Shown here one piece after another: positions 47,698-57,570 of a stretch of 64,000 bases of DNA; positions within the stretch are counted from its first letter, which is position 1, and every line of letters starts with the position of its first letter. Origin of the DNA: Lysobacterales bacterium (lineage in GTDB: Bacteria; Pseudomonadota; Gammaproteobacteria; Xanthomonadales; SZUA-36); assembly GCA_028289465.1 (NCBI GenBank), contig JANQPM010000089.1, forward strand, positions 23,485-87,484, read 5' to 3'. The position numbers were made by a program, and so were the translations under genes. Below the pieces are notes generated by a model. It searched no databases, was not told the origin of the DNA, and saw only the letters and a list, made by a program, of their open reading frames with translations.

Positions 47698-48463
47698 GTG
47701 GATCTGGATATCGCTATTGGTCGTTACCGGCCTGGGCTTGCTGGTCTGGCAGGCACCGGCCCGGCTGATTGAACGGCAATTGGAAAAGAGCGCTCATCCG
47801 CTGCAGTTGCGTATGACCGAAGGATCAATTTGGAACGGCCGCGCACAACAGGCTGCATGGCAGGGCCTGCAACTGGGCCGTGTGGAATGGCAGACGGACC
47901 GGCTGGACCTGCTGCCACCCGCGCTGCATCTGTCGCTACAGGCTGAAGGGCCGCAGCTTAATGCAAACGGTGAATTGACGGTCGATCGTTTCGGAAACCT
48001 GTCCGGCGGGCCGCTGGGCGGTTCCATGCCCGCACGCTGGATAGACATTCAGGCGTTGGCGCCGCTGGTTTTCCTGGATGGCCAGATCGACTGGTCGCTG
48101 GACCGGTTGCATTGGCCGCGGGACGGACAGGTCCGCGCCAGCGGTGTTTTTCACTGGCGCAATGCGGCCTTGACCGGTCTGGCCAAGGCCACGATGGGCG
48201 ATCTGCGCTTCGTGCTTGAGGAACAGCCATCGCAGCTAAGCGCCCGCATAGAAAGCCTGCGACCCGGAGATATCTCCATCACAGGCCTGATAGAAACCGA
48301 TGCCCGGCAATACCGCCTGGATATGATGCTGGACATCAGCCCTGCCAGACCGGATATCAGGCGCCTGCTGGCACCTTATGGGAAGCGGCAGCCCGACGGC
48401 CGCATCAGAATTCAATGGCAAGGCTGGCTGTTTCCGGACTCGCAGGCCCAGGAGAATTCATGA
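47687..48463 (+). CDS. gspN: Type II secretion protein GspN
   Basis: Bitopic or periplasmic accessory T2SS protein, 258 residues, with one N-terminal membrane helix (WIWISLLVVTGLGLLVW). LQLRMTEGSIWNGRAQQAAWQGLQLGRVEW and the C-terminal DGRIRIQWQGWL are typical. GspN is not essential in all T2SS. It overlaps the hisN-like gene by ATGA. Confidence 0.9.
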   Translation: MRRKWIWISLLVVTGLGLLVWQAPARLIERQLEKSAHPLQLRMTEGSIWNGRAQQAAWQGLQLGRVEWQTDRLDLLPPALHLSLQAEGPQLNANGELTVDRFGNLSGGPLGGSMPARWIDIQALAPLVFLDGQIDWSLDRLHWPRDGQVRASGVFHWRNAALTGLAKATMGDLRFVLEEQPSQLSARIESLRPGDISITGLIETDARQYRLDMMLDISPARPDIRRLLAPYGKRQPDGRIRIQWQGWLFPDSQAQENS

Positions 48464-49221
48464 CAGTATTTCTTGATTGCGCGCTGCATGCAGCCAAATC
48501 AGCACGGGAAGTCATTCTCAACCACTACCGAAACCGGCTGCAGGTGGAAATCAAGGCGGACCGGACTCCGGTAACGATCGCCGACCGCGAGGCCGAAACC
48601 GTCATCACAGACTGCCTGCTGCAGCAGTTTCCCGACCACGGTGTCCACGGCGAAGAGCATGGGCGGCGAAACGCTGACGCCGATTATCTGTGGCTGGTCG
48701 ATCCGATAGACGGTACCAAGAGTTTCGTTCAGGGATACGGTTTCTTTTCTACTCAAATTGCACTCATGCATCGCGGACGGCTGATCCTCGGCGTGTCCTG
48801 TGCGCCGGCGATGAATGAACTGGCCTGGGCCGAGGCCGGCCACGGAGCGTGGCTGAACGGCGATCCGCTGAGCATCAGCGAGATCGCGGAAATCGACCGC
48901 GCGGCGATATCCACCGGCAATATACAGAGTCTGGCCAGCGACCGGCGCTGGCAGTTGCTGGGGTCGATACTGGGCCGCGCCGACCGTACCCGCGGCTATG
49001 GCGATTTCTACCACTACCATCGTCTGGCTGCCGGCCAACTGGATGCGGTGATCGAATCCGACCTCAATATCCTGGATATCGCCGCGCTGACCGTCATTGT
49101 GACCGAGGCCGGTGGCCGGGTAACCGACCTCGAAGGTCGGGATATCGGACTTTCCTCCACTTCCGTACTGGCTGCAAACAGTGCGCTCCATCGGCGCCTG
49201 CTGGCAGCGCTAAACGGGTAG
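48460..49221 (+). CDS. Inositol-phosphatase superfamily protein, histidinol-phosphatase (HisN) like
   Basis: Mg2+-dependent phosphatase of 253 residues. The metal site is GEEHG, then DPIDGTKSF, with a distal LNILDIAALTVIVTEAGG. Variation next to the DPIDGT motif and the short length place it nearest the HisN/monophosphatase group, not CysQ or SuhB. The substrate could be histidinol phosphate, inositol phosphate or another ester. AGGAG precedes the ATG, which overlaps the gspN stop, so it is translated from the T2SS message. Confidence 0.88.
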   Translation: MTVFLDCALHAAKSAREVILNHYRNRLQVEIKADRTPVTIADREAETVITDCLLQQFPDHGVHGEEHGRRNADADYLWLVDPIDGTKSFVQGYGFFSTQIALMHRGRLILGVSCAPAMNELAWAEAGHGAWLNGDPLSISEIAEIDRAAISTGNIQSLASDRRWQLLGSILGRADRTRGYGDFYHYHRLAAGQLDAVIESDLNILDIAALTVIVTEAGGRVTDLEGRDIGLSSTSVLAANSALHRRLLAALNG

Positions 49222-49225
49222 CGCC

Positions 49226-49774
49226 ATGCCGAAGCTGCCCAAAATATTGAAACGGGAAATCGATGCGTCTCAGGGCCTGTTCAAGATCGAACACCTGGAC
49301 CTGGAGTTTTCCAACGGCGTTCGCAGGCGCTATCAGCGACTGATCACTTCCGGTCTGGGCGCCGTTATTATCGTGCCGATGGTTGACCCGCAAACGGTGC
49401 TGTTAATCAAGGAATACGCCGGCGGGATGCACCGCTACGAAGTCGGCCTGCCCAAGGGACGGCTGGAACGCGGCGAGGAACTGCTGGATGGCGCAAACCG
49501 CGAGTTGAAGGAAGAAACCGGCTTCGGTGCGAAGCGTCTGGAAAAGCTGACCAGTCTGACCCTCGCACCGGGCTACATGACCCACGAAACCCATATCGTA
49601 CTCGCCCGTGATCTGTATGCGGAAAAATTGCCGGGCGACGAACCCGAGACCATAGAAACCCTGCATTGGCCGATCGGCCGGCTGGCCGAACTCACTGCCA
49701 GGGCTGATTGCACCGAGGGACGCACGATAGCGGCCCTGTACATTGCCCGCGACTATCTGCGGCAAAACGACTGA
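49226..49774 (+). CDS. nudE: ADP compounds hydrolase NudE
   Basis: NUDIX enzyme that hydrolyses ADP-ribose, NADH and diadenosine polyphosphates. The Nudix box GRLERGEELLDGANRELKEETGF is canonical, preceded by VLLIKEYAGGMHRYEVGLPKG, which is diagnostic for NudE. It is 182 residues. It lies between the hisN-like gene (4 bases) and cysQ (8 bases), the usual nudE-cysQ pairing. Confidence 0.94.
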   Translation: MPKLPKILKREIDASQGLFKIEHLDLEFSNGVRRRYQRLITSGLGAVIIVPMVDPQTVLLIKEYAGGMHRYEVGLPKGRLERGEELLDGANRELKEETGFGAKRLEKLTSLTLAPGYMTHETHIVLARDLYAEKLPGDEPETIETLHWPIGRLAELTARADCTEGRTIAALYIARDYLRQND

Positions 49775-49782
49775 GGACACCG

Positions 49783-50610
<828 letters not shown>

Positions 50611-50630
50611 GCGGGCGCTTCCCGGCCGCG

Positions 50631-51059
50631 CTAGAACGGCCGTACGACAACCAGAATAACGACCAGGACCAGGACTACCGCCGGCAACTCGTTGAACCAC
50701 CGGTACCAGGTATGCGAATGCCGATTCGCGCCTATGGCAAACTGCCCGACCAGCCGGGCACACCAGATGTGGTAGAACAACAACAGGGAGGCCAGCGCAA
50801 GCTTCGCGTGCAGCCAGCCCTGGCTCCAGTATGAGGGGTTGCCTCTGCTCATCGCGAACAGCAGCCATAAACCGAACAGCAGGGCCAGCGCGCCGCCGAT
50901 ATGCGTTATGCCTAACAGTTTTCGCTCCATGACCCGAAACTGCCGATGCAGGCGCTCGTCATCGGTCATGCTGTGATAAACAAAAAAGCGCGGCAGATAG
51001 AACAATCCGGCAAACCAGGTTACGACAAAAATGATATGAAACGCCTTGATCCACAGCAT
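50631..51059 (-). CDS. hemJ: Protoporphyrinogen oxidase HemJ
   Basis: A four-helix inner-membrane protein that oxidises protoporphyrinogen IX in bacteria lacking HemG/HemY. MLWIKAFHIIFVVTWFAGLFYLPRFFVYH carries the conserved His and Arg of the first helix, and LHAKLALASLLLFYHIWCARL the second conserved set. It is 142 residues from the ATG at 51059, with AGGAAA upstream. Convergent with cysQ. Confidence 0.93.
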   Translation of the reverse strand: MLWIKAFHIIFVVTWFAGLFYLPRFFVYHSMTDDERLHRQFRVMERKLLGITHIGGALALLFGLWLLFAMSRGNPSYWSQGWLHAKLALASLLLFYHIWCARLVGQFAIGANRHSHTWYRWFNELPAVVLVLVVILVVVRPF

Positions 51060-51248
51060 ACGCTTTTCCTGTTGTCGGCCAATGGCGCTTGACGCCGGCC
51101 TTTTGTGGGAGTATAAACAGCGCAACCCGATTACGGGGTTTGCGAGAATAACTAGAATAACAAACGACAAGAAGAGCAAAAATGGTGTGGGGACTCAGCG
51201 GCTTCGGCCGCTTTTTTGTTTCTGCCGCTCACCGGCCGCAAGCCATTG

Positions 51249-51971
51249 ATGAACACAAACCCGACAATGTGGTACCGAACATTAAGCCAGCGACGGCCGT
51301 TGACTATCATGTCACTGCTGGCAGCGGCCGGCATTTTGGCTTATCTGGGTTACCGGCTGACAGTACATTTTATGATGCCCGAATATCAAAACCTGCAAGG
51401 CCGGGCACAGCAGCTTGAACAGCAGATCCTAAACCTGGAAGAACTGAATCATCAACAAGGGACCAGGATCAGCTTGCTGCAACAGGAAGTCCGGGTGGTT
51501 CGTCAAGCCAATAACCAACTGCTGGCCGAAGAGCAAAAGCGCCAGGACGAAATGGCCCGACTGCGTTCCGATCTGAGTTTCTATCAAGGTCTGGCCGGTG
51601 CCGGCGGCCATCGCCAGGGTCTGGCCGTACACAGTCTGGAGATCGAACCGACCAATTCACCCCAAGTTGTCCGCTTTGTGTTAACCCTGACCCAGAACCT
51701 GCAAAAAGCGAATATTATCCGTGGCGATCTGAAGGTGAAAATGCAGGGCGTTGAAAACAACCGGCCGGTATTGCTGGACTGGAGCGTCCTGCATCCGGAC
51801 AATCCGGCGCCGTTGCGATTCGAGTTTAAGTATTTTCAGCAACTGGACGGTTTTCTGACCTTGCCGAACGGTTTCCAGCCCGAAACCGTTACCGTAACAC
51901 TGAGCGTTCCCCGGCAGACACCGGTGCAGGCCGACATCCCGTGGAGCCAGGCGTACACCAGCGATGCCTGA
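51249..51971 (+). CDS. DUF6776-type membrane-anchored coiled-coil protein
   Basis: A 240-residue protein with an N-terminal membrane anchor (about residues 19-42), a coiled coil (residues 50-100, rich in Gln/Glu/Leu) and a beta-rich periplasmic domain (VVRFVLTLTQNLQKAN; LRFEFKYFQQLDGFLTLP). It fits the conserved gammaproteobacterial family found near erpA, usually with a bactofilin gene between them; no bactofilin is present here. Function unknown. ATG 51249 is used rather than the earlier start at 51216. Confidence 0.8.
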   Translation: MNTNPTMWYRTLSQRRPLTIMSLLAAAGILAYLGYRLTVHFMMPEYQNLQGRAQQLEQQILNLEELNHQQGTRISLLQQEVRVVRQANNQLLAEEQKRQDEMARLRSDLSFYQGLAGAGGHRQGLAVHSLEIEPTNSPQVVRFVLTLTQNLQKANIIRGDLKVKMQGVENNRPVLLDWSVLHPDNPAPLRFEFKYFQQLDGFLTLPNGFQPETVTVTLSVPRQTPVQADIPWSQAYTSDA

Positions 51972-52045
51972 GTGCGCAGCCTGAATGCCCAGGAAAGCCT
52001 GATGGCACCCGCTTTAGCAGCCGCGTTCAGCTCCGATGACTAACG

Positions 52046-52078
52046 GTGCCCGCTCCGGCGGGCCGCCTGCAGCTCCCT
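52046..52078. repeat. Family B dispersed repeat, copy 4
   Basis: GTGCCCGCTCCGGCGGGCCG and then CCTGCAGCTCCCT match the family B unit. It lies 28 bases before the erpA start, in the gap where other species carry a bactofilin gene. Confidence 0.7.
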
Positions 52079-52106
52079 GGGCTCGAAAACCGGTTACAAT
52101 AGAGCG

Positions 52107-52451
52107 ATGGACAAGCTGGCTGAACAACACATTATTTTTACCGACTCGGCGGCGCGTAAAGTGCAGGAACTGATTCTGGAAGAACGCAATCCGGAATTGA
52201 AGTTGCGCGTCCATATCTCTGGCGGTGGTTGCTCCGGGTTTCAATACGGATTTTCCTTTGACGAAGAAATTCAGGACGGTGACGTTACGGTAACCAATGA
52301 CGGCGTCACCCTGGTTATCGACCCGATGAGTTTTCAGTACCTGATCGGCGCCGAAGTCGACTACACGGAAAACCTGCAGGGTGCCCAGTTCGTGATTCGC
52401 AATCCGAATGCATCGACCACCTGCGGCTGCGGTTCGTCTTTCAGCATCTGA
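52107..52451 (+). CDS. erpA: Iron-sulfur cluster insertion protein ErpA
   Basis: A-type carrier that delivers Fe-S clusters to apo-enzymes, including IspG/IspH. The three cluster cysteines are in [11 protein letters not shown] and TTCGCGSSF (Cys-x64-Cys-Gly-Cys spacing). It is 114 residues, the normal length. GTTACAAT before the ATG resembles a -10 box and suggests a local promoter. nudC starts 2 bases after its stop. Confidence 0.96.
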   Translation: MDKLAEQHIIFTDSAARKVQELILEERNPELKLRVHISGGGCSGFQYGFSFDEEIQDGDVTVTNDGVTLVIDPMSFQYLIGAEVDYTENLQGAQFVIRNPNASTTCGCGSSFSI

Positions 52452-52453
52452 CT

Positions 52454-53452
52454 GTGTCGGCACGCGTTGACAAGGTAACCGCTTCCACTCGCAACCGATT
52501 CTCAGGGGTCCGGCTCGACCGGCTGGTAGAACGCCGCGACGACAGGGCCTGGCAGGCTGAGCAGCTCGACAACGGAAATACGCGCCTGGTACCGCTGTGG
52601 CGCAGCCGCTGCCTGTTGCAACCCGAAGATGGCGGCATGCCGACCGCGGTCTTCGTCGGCACCGATGAACTGGACCAGATCGATACCATTCGGCCACCGA
52701 CGTTGCTCGGCAGCAGCGGTCGGCACAATTACTTTGCCGTCACCATCAACGATGCGCAGCGCGACGACCTGCTCGCGCGCTACCCCGAGTCGCGCTTTTC
52801 CGATCTGCGTCTGGCCGCATCCGGCATGGGCGGGTTGGAAGCCGGTATTCTGGCCTATGCAAAGGCCCTGCACTATTGGCAGCATCGGCACACCTTCTGC
52901 GGAGTCTGCGGCAGTCCGAACCGGCTGCTGTCCGGGGGGCATCGCATGCAATGCGCTAACGAGGAATGTAACCGGGCGACTTTTCCGCGTATCGACCCGG
53001 CCATTATCGTTCTGGTTACCCACGAGGGAGCGTGCCTGCTGGGCCGCCAGCCCGGCTGGCCGCCAAAGCGCTATTCCACGCTGGCCGGTTTCGTCGAACC
53101 CGGCGAAAGCCTGGAAGACGCGGTGGTTCGCGAAGTATTTGAAGAAGTGCAGGTGAAGCTGAAGTCCATGCACTACCGGTCTTCTCAGCCGTGGCCTTTT
53201 CCGGCCTCTGCAATGGCCGGTTTTTATGCCGAAGCCAGAAACCGGGACTATCGGCTGGATCAGGAAATCGAAGACGTCCGCTGGCTGACGCCGGGTGAGT
53301 TGCGCGGACAGTTGGAAGCGGATGAAATCCGTTTACCGCCGCCGGTTTCCATCGCGTTCCGGCTGTTATCCGACTGGTATGAAATGGAAACCGGCGAACC
53401 ACTGGAATACGTTGTAAATGCGATTCGGCGCCGACGGCGACGGGATAGATAG
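52454..53452 (+). CDS. nudC: NAD-capped RNA hydrolase / NADH pyrophosphatase NudC
   Basis: Removes the NAD cap from RNA and cleaves NADH. It has an N-terminal domain, a zinc ribbon with FCGVCGSPN and CANEEC, and the Nudix box GFVEPGESLEDAVVREVFEE. The SQPWPFP motif downstream is the NudC hallmark. It is 332 residues from a GTG at 52454, longer than E. coli NudC (257) because of the fuller N-terminal domain. Confidence 0.95.
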   Translation: MSARVDKVTASTRNRFSGVRLDRLVERRDDRAWQAEQLDNGNTRLVPLWRSRCLLQPEDGGMPTAVFVGTDELDQIDTIRPPTLLGSSGRHNYFAVTINDAQRDDLLARYPESRFSDLRLAASGMGGLEAGILAYAKALHYWQHRHTFCGVCGSPNRLLSGGHRMQCANEECNRATFPRIDPAIIVLVTHEGACLLGRQPGWPPKRYSTLAGFVEPGESLEDAVVREVFEEVQVKLKSMHYRSSQPWPFPASAMAGFYAEARNRDYRLDQEIEDVRWLTPGELRGQLEADEIRLPPPVSIAFRLLSDWYEMETGEPLEYVVNAIRRRRRRDR

Positions 53453-53575
53453 TAGCGCGAGCGGCCTCGACCGGGTCGAACCGCCCGGAAAATCGCCGGC
53501 GACTTACCGCATGAACATGTAGAATGCGGTGATGAAAAACAAATCACAGACAGGCAATCCGAGGACATTGCAACA

Positions 53576-54460
53576 ATGACGATCGTTGCCATTCTACTGG
53601 CTTTCGGTTTGAGCCATCTGGTCAAGGAGCTGGCCGACTTCCGCCAGCGCGGCTGGTTATCCCCGTTTGTGCGCTGGTGCAACGACAAGTTGTCGATGCT
53701 GCCCGGGTGGCCGGGCATCACCAGCTTTCTGATTATGCTTGCAGTGCCGCTGCTTGCAGTAGCGCTCGGCAGCTTGATCTTCGAAGGGCTGCTTGGGCGC
53801 AACCTTGGCGGATTCCTGTTCGCAACCCTGGTGCTGCTGTACTGTTTCGGCCCGCGCGATCTGGACGTGGACGTATCCAATGTCGTAAACGCCGACACCG
53901 ATGCCGAACACGATCAGGCAGCAGCCGAGCTCGCAGGGCAGGATCTGCCGGAAGAACCGGATGCGCGGGCCGGCCTGATGACCGAAACCGTTTTCGTCCA
54001 GGCCCTGCGCCGCTGGTTTGCGATCATCTTCTGGTTCGCAGTGCTGGGCGTTATCGGTGCGATGCTGTACCGCCTGGCCGACTGGCTGGTCGGTGACCGC
54101 CTTCCGTTGGCAGATCGTCAGCGTCAGCGCTTCTGGCGTTTGCGGGAAGTGATGGAATGGCCGGTCGCTCAATTGATGACCCTGGGCCTGGCCATTGCCG
54201 CCGATTTCGATTCGGTTTTTTCGGCCTGGAAGCAGTATCACAACGAACAGGGACATAACCTGTTCGAAGGCGACAACGGTTTCCTGAAAGCGGCTGCCCG
54301 GCGTATTGTCTTGACCGGCCGGGCAGCGCAGGACGGTTTTGCCGATCAGTTGAAAGGCCCGGATTCCTGTCTGCGCCAGGCGATGGACCTGGTCTGGCGG
54401 GTGCTCGGCGTGTGGCTGACCTTGCTTGCGCTAATGCTGCTTGTCGGTTGGATAAGCTGA
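53576..54460 (+). CDS. ampE: AmpE-like membrane protein (regulatory signalling modulator)
   Basis: AmpE/CobD-fold integral membrane protein of 294 residues, with four to five hydrophobic segments (about 1-15, 48-75, 80-95, 145-170 and 275-293). AmpE is linked in enterobacteria to AmpD and beta-lactamase induction, but its activity is unclear. HNLFEGDNGFLKAAARRIV is the conserved C-terminal piece. The stop overlaps the btuF start (TGATG). No ampD is nearby. Confidence 0.85.
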   Translation: MTIVAILLAFGLSHLVKELADFRQRGWLSPFVRWCNDKLSMLPGWPGITSFLIMLAVPLLAVALGSLIFEGLLGRNLGGFLFATLVLLYCFGPRDLDVDVSNVVNADTDAEHDQAAAELAGQDLPEEPDARAGLMTETVFVQALRRWFAIIFWFAVLGVIGAMLYRLADWLVGDRLPLADRQRQRFWRLREVMEWPVAQLMTLGLAIAADFDSVFSAWKQYHNEQGHNLFEGDNGFLKAAARRIVLTGRAAQDGFADQLKGPDSCLRQAMDLVWRVLGVWLTLLALMLLVGWIS

Positions 54461-55386
54461 TGCAGGGTTCCGCGGCCGGCATGCTGCTGGCCGCCGCTCT
54501 GCTGGTATTGCCGGCACAGCCGCTGGCGGCCGATATTTCGATCGCGCAGGCCGATGGCAAGATGCTTGAACTGCCGGCCCCGGCAACCCGCGTGATCACC
54601 CTCGCCCCTCATCTGACCGAACTCTTCTACACGGCCGGCGCCGAAGACGCGCTGATTGCAACCGTCGAATACAGCGACACTCCGGCGGCCGCCAAGACTA
54701 TTCCGCGAATCGGTGATGCATTTCAGCTTGACCTGGAACGCATTGTGGAATTGCAGCCGGATCTACTGATCGCATGGCAATCCGGCAACCCGCAGGCCGC
54801 GCTGCGACGGCTCGAGGAACTGGGGCTTACCATCTGGCAAACCGAAGTCCGGCAACTGAGCGATATCGGCCGGTTGTTGCGGGATATCGAAGCCGCGACC
54901 GGCAAGGGCGACGGCAGCAATACCGCACAGGCGTTTCAGCACCGAATCCGGCAGATCCAGGCGCGCTACGCCGGCAGCACTCCGGTACGCTACTTCTATC
55001 AAGTGGCGCGCCAGCCACTGTATACCGTTAACGGCCGCCATTTCATCAGCCGGGCTCTGGCGCTGTGCGGCGGCGAAAATGTCTTTGCCGATCTCGGGCC
55101 GCTGGCTCCGACCGTCGGACTGGAAGCAGTCATAGCCACAGCGCCGAGCGCGATTTTCGCCCCGGCAGCCCCCGGGTACGAAGGCCAGCTTTCCGACTGG
55201 CCGAAATGGCGCCAAGTGCCGGCGGTTGCCAATGGCCGACTGTACTATCTGGACGCCGACAGGATTAACCGCCCTACTCCGCGGCTACTGGATGCAGTGG
55301 AGCTGGCGTGTCACTATCTGCAAAAGACCCGGGGAGCCAAGGCCCTAAAAACTGTCATAGCCGAAAAAGATGAAGGATCACCATGA
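54460..55386 (+). CDS. Cobalamin/iron-siderophore-type periplasmic binding protein (BtuF-like)
   Basis: Class III solute-binding protein of 308 residues: signal peptide 1-24 (AQPLAA), then VITLAPHLTELFYTAGAEDALI and RIVELQPDLLIAWQSGNPQ, typical of BtuF. Two lobes are joined by the long helix near the middle. The ligand is probably cobalamin, although siderophores are possible. No permease or ATPase gene adjoins it. It overlaps ampE and the DUF819 gene, so it is in the same message. Confidence 0.88.
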   Translation: MQGSAAGMLLAAALLVLPAQPLAADISIAQADGKMLELPAPATRVITLAPHLTELFYTAGAEDALIATVEYSDTPAAAKTIPRIGDAFQLDLERIVELQPDLLIAWQSGNPQAALRRLEELGLTIWQTEVRQLSDIGRLLRDIEAATGKGDGSNTAQAFQHRIRQIQARYAGSTPVRYFYQVARQPLYTVNGRHFISRALALCGGENVFADLGPLAPTVGLEAVIATAPSAIFAPAAPGYEGQLSDWPKWRQVPAVANGRLYYLDADRINRPTPRLLDAVELACHYLQKTRGAKALKTVIAEKDEGSP

Positions 55387-56579
55387 TTGAATCACCCGTT
55401 GGCGTAATGGCCGTACTCGTCGCTGTCGTCGCATTTTATTTTTGGCTGGAGAAAGCCACGCGCTGGAAGATCTTCAATTATCTGCCGCCGTTGATCTGGA
55501 TTTATGCGACCCCGGTGCTGCTCTCCAACCTCGGCCTGATTCCGTACGAGAGCGAGGCCTACGATTTTCTGCGGCTTTACGGCCTGCCCATTTTTATCGT
55601 ACTGATGCTGATCAAGGTCGATGTGCTGGGTGCGGTGCGTATTATGGGCAAGGGCGTGTTTGTGATGTTGCTCGGAAGCGTCGGTGTGGTATTCGGCGGC
55701 GTGGTCGCCTACTGGCTCGGCCAGTCGCTTGACACCGGCAATCTGTTTCCGCTGCCCGAGGATAGCTGGAAAGCCTTCGGCACGCTGGCCGGCAGTTGGA
55801 TCGGCGGTACGGGCAACATGACCGCCGCCCATGCCGCACTGGAAGGTACCGGCGATCATATGACCATGTCGGCTGCAGCAGACCAGATGGTTTACCTGAT
55901 CTGGCTGCCCATTCTGCTCGGCTCAAAAGCCTTTGCCGATCGCTTCAACCGCTGGACCAAGGTGCCGCCATCGCGCATCGAGCAGATGGAAGTCGCGGCC
56001 GCGGAATACGACCATAAAGAATCTGCGCCGACCATGACCCAGCTGCTTTATCTGGCGCTGCTGGCTCTCGGCTTTACCTGGATCGCGATTGAGCTGTCGG
56101 CCAAGCTGCCGCCGCTGGTGCTGTTCGGTGCAACGGTGATCACAGCGAGCACCTGGCTGATTCTGATCGTGACCACGCTGGCCCTGATAGGTTCGGTCAC
56201 GCCGGCCCGCAAGCTGCCCGGCGCACAGCCGATTGCAATGGCCATCATTTATGTCTATGTGGCGCGCGTCGGCGCAACGATGAACCTCAGCGAAGCCGAT
56301 CTGGCAGCGGTCGGCGCGTTCATTATGATGGCCTATATCTGGATCGTGATTCACGGCCTGTTCATTCTGTTCGGGGCCTGGCTGTTCCGCGTGGATGTGC
56401 ACACCGTTGCCATCGCCTCGGCCGCGAATATCGGCGGCGCCGCGTCGGCACCCATCGTCGCCGCGCATCACCGCGAAACCCTGGTACCGGCCTCCATTCT
56501 GATGGCATTGATCGGCTACGCGGCCGGTAATTACCTCGCGATCCTGACCGGCAGACTGGGCCAGCTAATGGCCGGGTAG
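55383..56579 (+). CDS. DUF819 family membrane protein
   Basis: A 398-residue membrane protein with ten to eleven hydrophobic segments. DSWKAFGTLAGSWIGGTGNMTA in the first half and VAIASAANIGGAASAPIVAAHH in the second are the two re-entrant, Gly/Ala-rich motifs of this carrier-like family. No substrate is established. It overlaps btuF by 4 bases, with the potassium channel gene 7 bases after. Confidence 0.9.
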   Translation: MIESPVGVMAVLVAVVAFYFWLEKATRWKIFNYLPPLIWIYATPVLLSNLGLIPYESEAYDFLRLYGLPIFIVLMLIKVDVLGAVRIMGKGVFVMLLGSVGVVFGGVVAYWLGQSLDTGNLFPLPEDSWKAFGTLAGSWIGGTGNMTAAHAALEGTGDHMTMSAAADQMVYLIWLPILLGSKAFADRFNRWTKVPPSRIEQMEVAAAEYDHKESAPTMTQLLYLALLALGFTWIAIELSAKLPPLVLFGATVITASTWLILIVTTLALIGSVTPARKLPGAQPIAMAIIYVYVARVGATMNLSEADLAAVGAFIMMAYIWIVIHGLFILFGAWLFRVDVHTVAIASAANIGGAASAPIVAAHHRETLVPASILMALIGYAAGNYLAILTGRLGQLMAG

Positions 56580-56586
56580 CACCACC

Positions 56587-57552
56587 ATGGCGGCCAGCCT
56601 CAGAAAAGTCACCGCCGAACTGCTAGAGCCCCAGCGAACCGACGCCCGCTACGGCCGCTGGGTGGACGCGCTGCTGATTGCGCTGATTGTCGCCAATGTG
56701 ATCGCGGTGATTCTGGAAACCGTGCCGTGGCTGCGGCAGCGTTTCGGCGGGTTTTTCTGGCGCTTCGAATTGTTCAGTGTCGCCGTGTTTACCGTGGAAT
56801 ACCTGCTGCGTATCTGGTCCTGCGTGGAACAGGGCCGTTTCAGGCACCCGGTCAAAGGCCGGCTGCGCTGGGCGCTGACGCCGCTGGCCTTGATCGACCT
56901 GATCGCAATCGCGCCGTTCTATATCGCGCTGCTGATCTTCGGCGGTGCCGGCCAGCCTTCGCTGATTCTGAGAATTTTCCGCGGCCTGCGTCTGTTGCGC
57001 CTGTTTAAGCTGACGCGCTATTCGCCAGCGCTGCAGATTCTGCGCCAGGTGCTGAAAAAGGAAGCAGCGTCGCTCGCAGTGGCGGGCTTTATCCTGGCCA
57101 TCGTCCTGGTAATCGCATCCTGGGGCGTTTATGCCATGGAGCACAAAGCGCAACCCGAGGCGTTCGGGCACATACCCGCCGCGATGTGGTGGACGATCGT
57201 CACGCTGACCACCGTGGGCTATGGCGATGTCGTGCCGATTACCGCCGGCGGAAAGATTTTTGCCGGCATTATTTCGCTAATCGGCATCGGTATGGTAGCG
57301 TTACCGGCCGGCATACTGGCGTCCGGCTTCTCTTCCGAGGTCACGCGGCGTACCAAGGCCTACAACCGGGCACTGCGCGCCGCTTTGGCCGACGGCACGA
57401 TATCCGAGCATGAAGCCGGACACCTGGAGGAACTGCGGGAACGGCTCGGAATATCCGAAGACGAGAGCCATTATCTGGCAGATGCGATGAAAAAGCACTA
57501 TCAGCACAGCCCCGGCAAAGCTTGCCCGCATTGCGGCGAGCCATTGAAGTAG
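56587..57552 (+). CDS. Voltage-gated-type potassium channel with C-terminal zinc-knuckle half site
   Basis: A six-helix Kv-type subunit of 321 residues. S4 carries six positive charges spaced by three (R129, R132, R135, R138, K141, R144), and the selectivity filter is TVGYGD at 209-214 between S5 and S6. The C-terminal tail is cytosolic and ends CPHCGEP (C313/C316), a two-cysteine site that could bind Zn2+ across subunits. Full voltage sensing is likely but untested. 18 bases before the amidohydrolase gene. Confidence 0.92.
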   Translation: MAASLRKVTAELLEPQRTDARYGRWVDALLIALIVANVIAVILETVPWLRQRFGGFFWRFELFSVAVFTVEYLLRIWSCVEQGRFRHPVKGRLRWALTPLALIDLIAIAPFYIALLIFGGAGQPSLILRIFRGLRLLRLFKLTRYSPALQILRQVLKKEAASLAVAGFILAIVLVIASWGVYAMEHKAQPEAFGHIPAAMWWTIVTLTTVGYGDVVPITAGGKIFAGIISLIGIGMVALPAGILASGFSSEVTRRTKAYNRALRAALADGTISEHEAGHLEELRERLGISEDESHYLADAMKKHYQHSPGKACPHCGEPLK

Positions 57553-57570
57553 CACAACGAAGGAACCGCG

